DNA of 64,000 nucleotides, from contig CAWHGB010000001.1 in the NCBI GenBank assembly GCA_963828855.1, forward strand, positions 62,001-126,000. Reading direction: 5' to 3'. Both the position numbers and the translations under genes were made by a program. Source of the stretch: CAVVEQ01 sp963828855 (GTDB taxonomy: Bacteria > Chloroflexota > Anaerolineae > Anaerolineales > Anaerolineaceae). The notes below the pieces were generated by a model. The model was not told the DNA's origin, searched no databases, and worked only from the letters and a program-made list of their open reading frames with translations. This document shows, piece by piece, positions 55,725-64,000 of the stretch (positions are counted from its first letter, which is position 1; every line of letters begins with the position of its first letter).

Positions 55725-56544
55725 ACGATTTTGAGTTTCTGCGCAATATCAACATCGGCCAGTACCTGCCCGGCACTTCGCCGCTGCACCGCCTGGACCC
55801 GCGCGCCAAGATCGTCATCTTCACCCTCTTCATCCTGGCGCTCACCTTCACCCGCAGCCTGTGGGGGTTGGGAATCGCGTTTGGGTTCTGTCTTGCCGGC
55901 TTGCTCCTGGCGCGCATCCCCCTGCGCTTCGCCCTGCGCGGACTTTCTGCCCCCCTGCCCTTCCTGCTCTTCCTCGCCGTGCTGCAGCTCTTCCTCACCC
56001 CCCCAGCCAACCCTGGCGACGTGCTCTGGCAGTGGCGCTTCCTGCAGATCACCGGCGCGGGGGTCATGGCTGCGGTCACGGTGCTGGTGCGCTTCACCGA
56101 CCTGATCCTCACCATCGGCCTGGCCACCAGCATTACCTCCTCCTCCGACCTGCTCGCGGGGATGAGCGCCCTGCTGCGGCCGTTTTCACGCGATCGGTAT
56201 CCCAGGCCGAGGACGCGGTCATGGTGGTGCAGGTGGCGCTGCGCTTTCTGCCGCTCCTGGCCGTCACCGCCGAGCGCACCGCCAAGGCGCAGGCCTCGCG
56301 CGGTGCGGATTGGAGCCCGGCGAAGGGCAACCTGGTCAAGCAGGTGAAACGGATCGCCCCCATGATCGTGCCGCTGTTTATTTCAAGCCTGGGAAAAGCC
56401 GAGCGCATGGCGCTGGCCATGGATGCGCGCGCCTACGGCAGCCACCGCCCGCGCGGCTCGATGCGTGAATTGAAATTCATGTGGAAAGATGCCGCGGCCG
56501 TGCTGCTGGCATTGCTGCTCTCCGGCGCGGTCTTCATCGGCTAA
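55721..56544 (+). CDS. ECF transporter transmembrane subunit EcfT, frameshifted
   Basis: The membrane scaffold of the ECF importer, about 274 residues when rejoined. INIGQYLPGTSPLHRLDPRA is the usual N-terminus, and several helices follow. The coupling helices carry AERTAKAQASRGAD and AMDARAYGS, the two A-R-G-type signatures of EcfT. The frame changes near 56190, within FSRDRYP/SVSQAEDAVMVVQVAL. Its ATG overlaps the ATPase TGA. It converges with the S-component gene, stops 2 bp apart. Confidence 0.88.
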
Positions 56545-56546
56545 CG

Positions 56547-57105
56547 CTAAAGATCGGCTCCCTTTTTCTTCCCCAATTGGATCCGCCAGTAGAGCGAAAC
56601 CACCAGCGTGGTGATGATGGCGCACACCACCGCCTCAGGCAGCCCATTGATGGCGGCGATTGCCGGCAGTGCCGCCCAGGGCAGGTAGCCCAGCACCCCG
56701 ATCATGAAGAGCACCAGGACGGTGTTGGTGAGCGAACCCGCCACCCCGGCAGCCATCAGTCCGGCCACCGGCCAGCGCTTGAGCGCGACCCAGACCAGCG
56801 AGGCATACCGGTCCAATGAACAGGCGCGGTAGGACGGAGAGCAGCGGATTGGTGAACCAGACGTCCACCGGCCCGGTGGGCGCCACGGAGGCCTGGATCA
56901 GGCTGAAAAGACCGAAGATCAGCCCCACGCCCACTCCCACCCAGGGGCCTTCGAGCACGGCGCCGATGATCACCGGCACGGTCATGATGGTGATGGACGC
57001 CCCGCTGAACCAGGGCAGGAAGCCCCAGTGGGTCACCCCCAGGAAGATGGAGATCGCCCCCAGCACCCCGGTCACCACGATCTTGCGCGTTCGGTCTTGA
57101 GACAT
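56547..57105 (-). CDS. ECF transporter S (substrate-binding) component, frameshifted
   Basis: About 185 residues with six hydrophobic helices: KIVVTGVLGAISIFLGVTHW, SITIMTVPVIIGAVLEGPWV, GVGVGLIFGLFSLIQASVA, then after a frame change near 56815 VAGLMAAGVAGSLTNTVLVL and AAINGLPEAVVCAIITTLVV. The pattern MTVPVIIGAVLEGPWVG resembles vitamin-type S components; the vitamin cannot be told. The start ATG 57105 has GGAGGGA before it. It is convergent to the A and T genes rather than co-transcribed. Confidence 0.83.
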
Positions 57106-57175
57106 ACTTCCCTCCGTATCCAGGCTCACGTTTTCCCTATTGTAGCACGGCAGCCAATCGTCCCAGCGCCAATGC

Positions 57176-57206
57176 GACAGTCATCTCGACAGTCAAATTG
57201 ACAGTT
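57176..57206. repeat. Three GACAGT direct repeats at 12-bp spacing, upstream of merR
   Basis: GACAGTC (57176), GACAGTC (57188) and GACAGTT (57200) are exactly 12 bp apart and run into the -35 box. An inverted copy (GACTGT at 57234) follows the -10 box. They look like activator or repressor half-sites. Confidence 0.7.
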
Positions 57207-57233
57207 GACATTATTACGTAATAGTGCTATAAT
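57205..57233 (+). promoter_or_regulatory. Consensus sigma-70-type promoter of the merR gene
   Basis: TTGACA, a 17-bp spacer and TATAAT: a perfect match to the primary sigma consensus. The spacer holds the palindrome ATTACGTAAT (57213-57222), the place where MerR-type regulators usually bind. The ATG follows 36 bp later. Confidence 0.85.
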
Positions 57234-57269
57234 GACTGTGTGATTGGAAAACTGGCGTAAAGGCTGTGC

Positions 57270-57911
57270 ATGGACAAGGAATCCTATTTGATCAACCAGC
57301 TGGCAGAGAGGGCTGGCGTTACCGTGCGGACGATCCGCTACTATGTGAACGAGGGCCTGCTGCCCCCGCCGCAGACGAAAGGCCGCTACTCCGCCTACGA
57401 TGAGGATTATCTCTATCGCATCCGGTTAATCAAGTTCTACAAGGAATCCTACCTGCCGCTCAGCCGCATTCGCGAGCGGTTGGATGCCATGACCTCGGAG
57501 GAGATCCGCGCGACCGTGGAGCAGTACGAGAAGGAGCCGCCCGATTTCAACCTGCCGATGATGTCCGAGTCCCAGATACAGGCCAACGAGAATTACTCCG
57601 CGCGGGAATACCTGCGCAACCTGAAGGAGCCCGCGCCGCGCGAATATCACCAGGACAATATAAAGGTCTCGCCTAGCATGCCAAGCCCGGTGCCAGACTG
57701 GCTAAAGCCGAATGAGTCGATGAACCTGGAAAGCAGGGATATGGACAGTGCCCCGCCAAAACCGCCGACAACCTGGCGGCGGATCGAAGTGGATGACGGC
57801 ATGGAGCTCCTCGTGCGCGAGGATGTTTACCGGAAGCGGAGGCAGGAGATCGAAATACTCCTGGCCCGCCTCGGGAGGGGGAACAGGCGAATCAGACCTG
57901 ATCCCGTTTGA
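57270..57911 (+). CDS. MerR-family transcriptional regulator
   Basis: A 213-residue regulator, intact. The N-terminal winged helix is standard: INQLAERAGVTVRTIRYYVN, EGLLPPPQTKGRYSAYDEDY and LIKFYKESYLPLSRIRERLD. The C-terminal part is not a known effector domain: a proline-rich linker (SPSMPSPVPDWLKPNE), then a short segment WRRIEVDDGMELLVREDVYR. No conserved metal-binding cysteines. It is followed by the VWA-protein gene 109 bp downstream, which it probably controls. Confidence 0.9.
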   Translation: MDKESYLINQLAERAGVTVRTIRYYVNEGLLPPPQTKGRYSAYDEDYLYRIRLIKFYKESYLPLSRIRERLDAMTSEEIRATVEQYEKEPPDFNLPMMSESQIQANENYSAREYLRNLKEPAPREYHQDNIKVSPSMPSPVPDWLKPNESMNLESRDMDSAPPKPPTTWRRIEVDDGMELLVREDVYRKRRQEIEILLARLGRGNRRIRPDPV

Positions 57912-58020
57912 CTGGTGATTTGAATATCGTGATGAAACGCAGCGGGAAGAACCCGCCTGCGGTGGGCGAAGCATGCCCCGGGACGGAATGGATTTGGATA
58001 TCAGGAAAGGATAAAAACAA

Positions 58021-59283
58021 ATGGAAAACAAGAACCTAAACCTCAAGATCAAGGCTGACCTGGCGCTCATCTCGGCAGATACACCCTCGGAGCGCATCAT
58101 GGAACTGGTAGTCACAGCACCAACCGCCGAAAAGCGCGCCGAACGCCCGGCGTTCAACCTTTCGTTCGTGATCGACCGTTCGGGGTCAATGTCGGGCGAA
58201 AAGCTCCCCTATGTGAAGGCCGCCGTGGCCAATGTGGTGGACCTGCTGGAGGAGAAGGACCGCGCCAGCCTGGTCGTCTTTGATGACGAGGTGGAGACTG
58301 TGGTGGAAGGCAGCGAAATGACGCCCGCTTTCCGAAAAGAGATGAAGGCAGCCATCTCGCGCCTGCAGACCGGCGGCAGTACCAACCTGGCCGGCGGCTG
58401 GGCGCAGGGCTGCGATGGGATCGCCAAAAACCAGCTTGCCGAGGGTATCAACCGCTGCCTGCTTCTCAGCGATGGGCAGGCTAATGTGGGCGAAAGCGAC
58501 CCGGAGCAGCTGGCCGTGCACACCCGCGAGCTCTCTCGGCGCGGCATCACCACCACTACCTTCGGGGTCGGGCTGGATTATAACCATGAGCTCATGGAAG
58601 CCATGGCCAACGCCGGCAGCGGGAATTACTACTTTATTGAGACCCCCGAGCAGAGCAAGGAGCTTTTCCGCCAGGAGCTGGATGGCCTGCGCGAGGTGAC
58701 CGCCCGCGCGGTGGAGATCATCCTCAAACTGCCAATGGGCTTCAAAGCCGCGGTACTGGGTACCTGGCCGGTGGAGCAGAAAGCCCGCCAGCTCAAGATC
58801 ACCCTGGGGGATATGATCTCCGGGATCGATCGACACGTGTTCGTGAAGCTGGAAGTCGCTCCAGCAGCCAAATCCGACCATCCGCGTATCACCGCCATCG
58901 CCCGCGGGCGCATCAACGCCGGGGACCTGCTGGAGGATGACAGCCGAGGCCGCCTTCACTCCCGTGGACGCCACCGAGCTGGCCTCCGCCCGCCCCGATC
59001 AGGACGTGCTGCGTGGTTTCGCCCTGGTCTATATGGCGGATATCTCCCGCGATGCGGTTGCGCTGAAGGACCGCAGGGAGGATGAAAAGGCAGTAAAGCT
59101 TCTGGAGGTAGCCCTGACGAAGTATCGTGATCTGCTTGAAGAGCGGAGATGAAACGCTATGAAATATGCTGGAAGAATTGAAGGGTGAGATGAGTATGGC
59201 CAACCGCAAGTATCACCGCGAAAGCTCAAGGATGCAGAGCAGACTCAATGCCCATGCCGATGGAGCGCTACGACCGCAAATAA
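58021..59283 (+). CDS. von Willebrand factor A-domain protein, frameshifted near the end
   Basis: About 420 residues, apparently cytosolic (no signal peptide). The VWA domain starts at NLSFVIDRSGSMSGEKLPYV with the metal-ion MIDAS motif DxSxS (about residues 52-56). The Thr site is GGSTNLAGGW and the Asp site LLLSDGQANVG, so the metal site is complete. A beta-sandwich-like region follows (VEIILKLPMGFKAAVLGTWP). The frame changes near 58940 (LLEDD to AAFTPVDATELASARPDQDV), and again after 59150 if MERYDRK and the TAA 59281-59283 are the true end. The MerR gene lies upstream; such pairs suggest a stress or assembly role (inference). Confidence 0.85.
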
Positions 59284-59284
59284 A

Positions 59285-60158
59285 TTACGGGGTGGGCGTG
59301 CCATGAGGGGAAGGCGTGCCCGTTTTTCCGTCATCCTCGGGCAGACCGCGAAAGCAGCGATACCCGAGGATGGCGGCTTTAAGGTCCTGGAAGGACTTAA
59401 TCTCGCCGTTGCACACCAGGGAGCGGGAGGGATCGATGGCCCACTTTTCGTGCGCGTCGCTGCTGTAGACGCAGGGTAGCGAACGGGTATCGAAGCTGAA
59501 GGGCCTGCGAGCCATCGGAGGGGCACTCCATCGCGTCCAGGCCCGGAATTTAGCAGTTCCTCCTTGGAGTAGCTCTGTTTGTAATGCCCAGGGATGCGCG
59601 GCAATGGCCAACCCGCCTTCTTGGTGGATCAAGATGACTGTATCCCGGACGGATTGCAGGGGGCGGATGTTCTTCTTCACGCCCACAGCCACCACCTCCA
59701 GGTTGTTGGCCGCCGGAACCTCCTCCCCGGGGATGCACAGCAGGCGATCCTCGTTCAGGCAGGCCAGCTTGACATCCCGGCATTGGTGATGGTCGGTGAC
59801 GGAAATGAAGGTGTAGCCATAAGCCAGCGCGATCTTTACCATGTCGTCGGTATTCGTCCACCCCATCGGAACAGGTGGTGTGCATGTGCAGGTCCCCGCG
59901 CGAGACCGTCTTGGCGGGCGTGGGAACCCGCGGCGGGGTGCCAGTGGCTGTCGGGAAGGGGGTGATGGAGGGCATGGGCGTCTCCGTCGGACCTGGCGTG
60001 GAGGAGGGCAGCAGCGTGGAGGTGGGCTCCCAGGTGGGCGTGGCCTCCACGGGCAGCGGGTGGGGGTGGCAGTGGAGGGCGGTGCGATCAACTCGCGCGC
60101 GGCGTTGCATCCAGCAAGGAGGGGAAAAATTACCAGTAAGAGAAGTGAATTTTTTCAT
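59285..60158 (-). CDS. PHP-domain lipoprotein, frameshifted
   Basis: A metal-dependent phosphoesterase-like protein placed outside the membrane. MKKFTSLTVIFPLLAGC is a lipoprotein signal (split by a frame change near 60130). A Pro/Thr/Ser linker follows (LLPSSTPGPTETPMPSITPF). The PHP domain has RGDLHMHTTCSDGV, ISVTDHHQCRD, PGEEVPA, AIAAHPWA and VYSSDAHEKW, which together give all metal ligands in order. Further frame changes occur near 60020, 59865 and 59540. Extracytoplasmic PHP proteins are uncommon compared with DNA-polymerase or histidinol-phosphatase types; the substrate is unknown. Confidence 0.8.
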
Positions 60159-60235
60159 GGAAGTGATGGTTACAATTTTTGTGCCGGGTGGCATGTATTC
60201 TACCCTGGCCAAGGTTGGGGGTGAACCTTAATAAC

Positions 60236-60489
60236 GCTCGGTCAGGGCTTCTTCGCCGGGCAGGCACCCGACCCGGGCGGGAGCGGTGTGAGCGAGGGCA
60301 TGCGTGTGGCGGTGGGAAGCGGCGTGGAGGATGGCAACAATGTTGCGGGTGGCGCAGGGATCTCCCCGCTCGGGCGACTGCAACCACGGCAGGCAAGGGG
60401 TTGCCGTCACCCCGAGGGCGGATTGGCCTTTCGGCATCCACCCAGCAGGGCAAGAGCCAGCACTGCCGGAGTAGAATGGTTCTTTTCAC
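60236..60489 (-). pseudogene. Truncated lipoprotein resembling the N-terminus of the PHP lipoprotein
   Basis: Starts at GTG 60489 and, allowing a frame change, reads TPAVLALALLGGC (lipobox) and KANPPSG. It continues into the linker ATLLPSSTPLPTATRMPSLT, closely like LLPSSTPGPTETPMPSIT of the adjacent PHP gene. It then meets a stop (60240 region) with no PHP domain. This looks like the remnant of a partial tandem duplication, or a short lipoprotein. Confidence 0.5.
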
Positions 60490-60593
60490 ATGGTTACCGG
60501 GTGCAATTTTCGATCATCCTGGGAGAATTGTATCTCAACGCAAGGATGCAAGTCGCAAGAAATCGAAAACTGACCAAAGATCACGGGGCCAGG

Positions 60594-61400
60594 TCACTCC
60601 TTGTGCGCCCTTATAGTGAACGTCAGCGGGATCGAGGGCATCCCCTCGGGGAGGTACCACTTCCGCGGCTCTTTCTCCACCAGGAAGGCGAAATGGCGGT
60701 AGCAGGTGAAGGGATATTCGCGCACGAATTCGATACGCAGACCGGCGTCGATCAGCCCGGTGACGATCTCGCCCATCTGCGGCGACCATTCGTATTCCAC
60801 CTGTGGGGGGATCTTCGCCTGCGGGTCGGCGTAGGAGCCATCCACGGGGAATTCGAGCGGCTCGGTCGTGAAATACGGGTAGGCCACATCCAGCCCGGTT
60901 TCATCGCCCGTCGTTTTTGAACACGTTGCTGAAGGGATGGAACTCGGCGATATAGAAAACGCCGCCGGGTTTCAGGAAATGCCCCACGATCTGTGCCCAG
61001 CGGGGGATATCCGGGAGCCAGCACAGCACGCCATAGGAGGTGAAGACGCGGTCGAAGGTCTCCTCCAGGTGATCGGGCAGGTCGTAGAGATCGCAGCAGA
61101 GAAAGCGGGCGGGGATGCCCAACTCTTCAGCGAGGGAGCGGGCGATGCGGATGCCCTCGGGGGAGAAATCCATGCCGGTGACCCGCGCGCCCTCCGGGCC
61201 CAGGAAAGGGTATCCAGCCCGAAGTGGCACTGCAGGTGCAGCAGGGATTTATCGGAAACCTCGCCCATCTCGGAGCGGACGAGCGCATCCAGGCTGCTCC
61301 GCCCGCGCTTGAATTCCTCCACGCCGTAGAAATTTGAGGAAGCGTGAATGGCGGCAAATTGATCCCACATATTTTGGTTGGCCTGGCGGAATTTATCCAT
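60594..61400 (-). CDS. Class I SAM-dependent methyltransferase, frameshifted
   Basis: About 269 residues when rejoined. MDKFRQANQNMWDQFAAIHA is the N-terminus; SLLHLQCHFGLDTLSWA is motif I. From about 61215 the frame changes to GARVTGMDFSPEGIRIARSL, then FLCCDLYDLPDHLEETFDRV and FLKPGGVFYIAEFHPFSNVF. From about 60905 it changes again to VAYPYFTTEPLEF and the end RKWYLPEGMPSIPLTFTIRA. The substrate is unknown. The start ATG 61400 lies in an AT-rich intergenic region. Confidence 0.85.
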
Positions 61401-61578
61401 GGGATTAATGTTATCCGATTTTATTTAATGATTCATCAATAAGAAGCGAAATAGAAGAAAATGCTAAAATCAAATGAGTTCAACCACAATTATCTCTCAT
61501 ATGGGGTGAATACATTGGTAAAAATTATTCGCCGTTTAATCCAGGTATTAAAGTAAAAAAGATAAAAGGAGAATCAAA

Positions 61579-62049
61579 ATGGCCTATATCGTTGACTTTA
61601 CAAACGTTTCCGCCGTGGGTTTGGAATCTTCACCCTTCGCCCAGGCGCTGGCGGGTGTGCGTGCCAATGAGGCCCGCTATTTTATGAACAAATACCAGCA
61701 TACCTTCACCGTCGTGCCCGCCGCTGAGAGCCAGAAAATCCTTGCCTACGTCAACCGGGTTTTAAAGCAGGAACGCAGCATCGAGTTCGCCGCCCGCCCC
61801 CTGGAGACATCGCATTTCCAGGTGGAAAATATCCGCTGGACCTACGTCTTTTATGAGGACGGTCTTTCGATCAACGTCCTCTATAACCTCGACGACCCCA
61901 AAAAGCGCGCGGTGGGTTTCAAGCTCTGTGAGGGGATGGAGGTGCCCGCCGAACTGGGTAAGTTCAAGTTCGCCCGGCAAAAGTCAAAACTGGCGGGAAC
62001 CATCCGCGGTTCCTTTTTCGTGGTCAAAGGCGAGTACGAGATCGCTTAG
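61579..62049 (+). CDS. Conserved-looking protein of unknown function
   Basis: A 156-residue soluble protein that I do not recognise, intact, with AAAAGGAGAATCAAA before the ATG. It begins MAYIVDFTNVSAVGLESSPF, has a central part LETSHFQVENIRWTYVFYED and ends in a basic stretch KFKFARQKSKLAGTIRGSFF. No signal peptide, membrane helix or cysteine pair. It stands alone, in opposite orientation to the methyltransferase and facing the GH1 gene. Codon use fits its neighbours. Confidence 0.75.
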   Translation: MAYIVDFTNVSAVGLESSPFAQALAGVRANEARYFMNKYQHTFTVVPAAESQKILAYVNRVLKQERSIEFAARPLETSHFQVENIRWTYVFYEDGLSINVLYNLDDPKKRAVGFKLCEGMEVPAELGKFKFARQKSKLAGTIRGSFFVVKGEYEIA

Positions 62050-62160
62050 CGCACACGGGGGTTTACATCCCTATCCAGGGCTATTTGTCTTCGACGCAGC
62101 CTGATTAGTTCCCGGCTGGTACTGGTTGTACCCCCAACATCAACCTTCGGCAATCAAACG

Positions 62161-62188
62161 GTAGGGGCGGACGACTGTCCGCCCCTAC
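62161..62188. terminator. Strong hairpin between convergent genes
   Basis: GTAGGGGCGGAC-GACT-GTCCGCCCCTAC, a perfect 12-bp GC-rich stem with a 4-nt loop. It has no T-run, so it may act as a bidirectional barrier or be a small palindromic repeat. It sits between the unknown gene and the GH1 gene. Confidence 0.55.
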
Positions 62189-62223
62189 AAGATACGATGT
62201 CATTGGGGGCAGGGAGGGGTTGT

Positions 62224-63582
62224 TTACTTCCCCAGTGAATCGCCGTTCGAGGCGATCACCCCGGTGTACCAGTCGAAGGAATCCTTGGGGGTGCGCTTTC
62301 CGGTCGGAATATCCACATATATCAGACCCAAAGCGCTGGCGGTAACCCTCCGCCCACTCGAAGTTATCCATCAGCGTCCAGTGGAAGTAGCCGCGCACGT
62401 CCACGCCATCATCAATCGCCCGACGCACCTGCTTGAGGTAGCGGCTGGTGTAATCGATACGCTGCGGGTCGTGCACCTTTCCATCCTCGTGGACCCAGTC
62501 CATGCCGCCCAGTGCCATTCTCGGTGATGTACATCGGCACCTTGTAGCGTTCATAGAGGAATTTGCGCGGTCCAGTAGAGCGCCTCGGGGGTCACCTGCC
62601 AGTGGAACATGGTGTGCGGGCTGCCGGGTGGGAAAGGCGCTTCCTCGGGGAGCTCCGCGCCCATGCGGATGCGGGTGGCGAAATAGGTGTTGAAGCCGTA
62701 AAAATCGAGCTTCTGATGGATGATATCCATATCCGCCGATGGCACCGCGGGCATGGCCGTGCCAAATACCCTCAGCCCGTCCTCGGGGTAGGCGCCGAAG
62801 AACATCGGGTCCGAAAACCAGGTGTTGCTCCACAGCGTCTTTTCGAAGCAGGCCAGCGTCACCATGCGGGCAGCCTCGATATCGGCGGGGGTTTCGGTAG
62901 CGGGGATGAAAGATCCTCCCACCGGGGCATAGCCGACCAGCGCAGCGGTTTTGGCACGCTCGCGGATGACCCGCACCGCCCGCCCGTGCGCCAGCAGGAC
63001 GTTATGCGCTGCACGCAGCGCCTCCGGCCAATCCAGCTGCAGCCCCGGGGCGTGGGTGCCATCCACCATGCCCATCTGCAAAAAGACCTGCGGCTCGTTG
63101 ATGGTGAACCAGTGGCTCACCCGGTCGGAGAGCCGGTCCACCACGATCTTGGCGTAATCCTCGAACCAGAGCGGCGAGGAGGGGTTCAGCCAGCCACCAC
63201 GCAGGAAGAGCCCATAGGGCAGGTCCCAGTGATAGAGGGTCACCCAGGGGGTGATGCCGGCAGCCAGGAGTTCATCGATCAGCGCGCTGTAAAAGGCCAG
63301 GCCTTCTTCGTTGATCCGCCCGGTTCCCTCGGGCAGGATGCGGCTCCACGAGATGGAAAGCCGGTAAGCCCTGAGCCCCAGCTTCTTCATCAGCGCCACG
63401 TCCTCCTTATAGCGGTGGTAGTGGTCGCAGGCAATCTCGCCGCTATCGCCGTGATAGACCCTGCCCGGCATGCGGCAGAACATATCCCAGACGCTCTCCC
63501 CGCGCCCGCCCTGCGCGGCAGCGCCTTCGATCTGGTACGAGGCGGTGGCAGCGCCCCAGGCGAAATCTTTTGGAAATGGCAT
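62224..63582 (-). CDS. Beta-glucosidase, glycoside hydrolase family 1 (frameshifted copy)
   Basis: About 450 residues when rejoined. The N-terminal FAWGAATASYQIEGAAAQGG and acid/base segment HWFTINEPQVFLQMG lie in a long intact frame. Near 62555 and again near 62520 the frame changes around the nucleophile motif MYITENG. It then continues GMDWVHEDGKVHDPQRIDYT and YFHWTLMDNFEWAEGYRQRF. A last change near 62330 gives IYVDIPTGKRTPKDSFDWYT and the TAA 62224-62226. Both catalytic Glu residues are encoded. It differs clearly from the GH1 at 31527 and so is not a recent duplicate. Confidence 0.87.
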
Positions 63583-63617
63583 GGTGACTCCTATTTTAAA
63601 TGAATGGGGTGTGCGGG

Positions 63618-64000
63618 TCAGCTGACCCACTTCTTGAAACGCGCGGTGTTATCGCCCTCATCGGGCGGCTCCGGCGTTGGCTTTTTGATCTGGGCGGTGT
63701 TATCCATCTGCTCCGCGGGTGGAATTTCCACGGGGGCAGTGGGCTGGGGGGATGCAGGTTGGGCAGCAGCGGGAGCAACGTTCTCGATGGGGGATTTGAA
63801 GGGTGGCGCTTTTTCCTGCTCGCTTGGCGTATTTATCGATCACCCGCAGCACGCGGTCGCCATCCTTGAAGACGTCGATTAGGTTGCCATCCAACTGGCA
63901 GGAACGCCAGACAGAGGATCGCTCCAGGGCGTGGATCTCGGCCTGCACGATGACCATGATCCACACGTCCTGCAGCAGCCAGAGGTTATTCAGGTTGATG
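63618..64000 (-). CDS. C-terminal part of an unknown protein with Pro-rich tail (start beyond window), frameshifted
   Basis: The visible part reads IMVIVQAEIHALERSSVWRS, then GNLIDVFKDGDRVLRVIDKY. After a frame change near 63815 it continues as EQEKAPPFKSPIENVAPAAA and a Pro/Ala/Thr tail ending TARFKKWVS at the TGA 63618-63620. The long proline-rich tail suggests an extended linker or surface region. I cannot name a family; the N-terminal part lies right of the window. Confidence 0.5.

Noticed and set aside
57176..57206. GACAGT repeats as a CRISPR-like array
   Set aside because: Units are 6-7 bp at 12-bp spacing within a promoter; no spacers and no cas genes in the window.
62161..62188. A standard Rho-independent terminator call with high confidence
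   Set aside because: The stem is excellent but there is no T-run on either strand; listed with moderate confidence only.
62563..63603. A 346-codon plus-strand open frame opposite the second GH1 gene
   Set aside because: Antisense shadow of a conserved glucosidase.

Overview
The window looks like a chromosomal segment of an anaerobic or facultative, carbohydrate-fermenting bacterium, most plausibly a member of the Chloroflexota (Anaerolineae). This is an inference from gene content: Flp-type pilins, a Reg_prop sensor kinase, two GH1 glucosidases, a YtfQRT-YjfF-like sugar importer, an ADP-forming acyl-CoA synthetase and an aldehyde:ferredoxin oxidoreductase. No rRNA, tRNA, CRISPR array, plasmid or phage module was seen. 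About thirty of some sixty protein genes are broken by one or more single-base frameshifts, although conserved sequence continues in another frame. This looks more like indel error in the assembly than mass pseudogenisation. Junction positions are approximate and each such gene is given as one feature.

Left part (1-15.4 kb, all minus strand). A pentose-use operon reads from a LacI repressor with a clear operator (10995-11006) through a binding protein, ATPase and two permeases. It continues into a lipoprotein, a thioredoxin-like lipoprotein and its CcdA-type reductant channel, then a zinc dehydrogenase and a ribulokinase cut by the window edge. Upstream is a SorC-type regulator followed by pyruvate/acetoin dehydrogenase E1 alpha, E1 beta and E2, ended by a good terminator.

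Middle part (15.6-44.3 kb). This is a mosaic of short units: LmbE deacetylase and MFS transporter; an alkyltransferase-like protein beside a broken tyrosine recombinase; asparaginase and an M1-type peptidase (convergent); three redox or flavin proteins; a fused ADP-forming acyl-CoA synthetase; two identical Flp pilin units; and a peroxiredoxin-glutaredoxin hybrid whose catalytic cysteine codon is an in-frame TGA (probable selenocysteine). Then come ribokinase, flavodoxin, a GH1 glucosidase, YihY, MaoC, SCP2, AOR, an alpha/alpha-toroid-like protein, two membrane proteins, a metallo-hydrolase, a DUF885 peptidase-like protein, and a MarR-controlled glycosyltransferase.

Right part (44.5-64 kb). 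This holds a Reg_prop sensor kinase with its NarL-type regulator, a flavodoxin-like reductase, an EamA transporter, and a PadR/HAAS membrane-protein pair flanked by two copies of a dispersed repeat with GTCATTGCGAG ends. It continues with an ArsR-like regulator and an ECF vitamin/metal transporter (double ATPase, T, and convergent S component). A MerR regulator with a consensus promoter precedes a von Willebrand A protein. The end holds a PHP-domain lipoprotein with a truncated relative, a methyltransferase, a small unknown protein, a second GH1 glucosidase and the end of an unknown Pro-rich protein.
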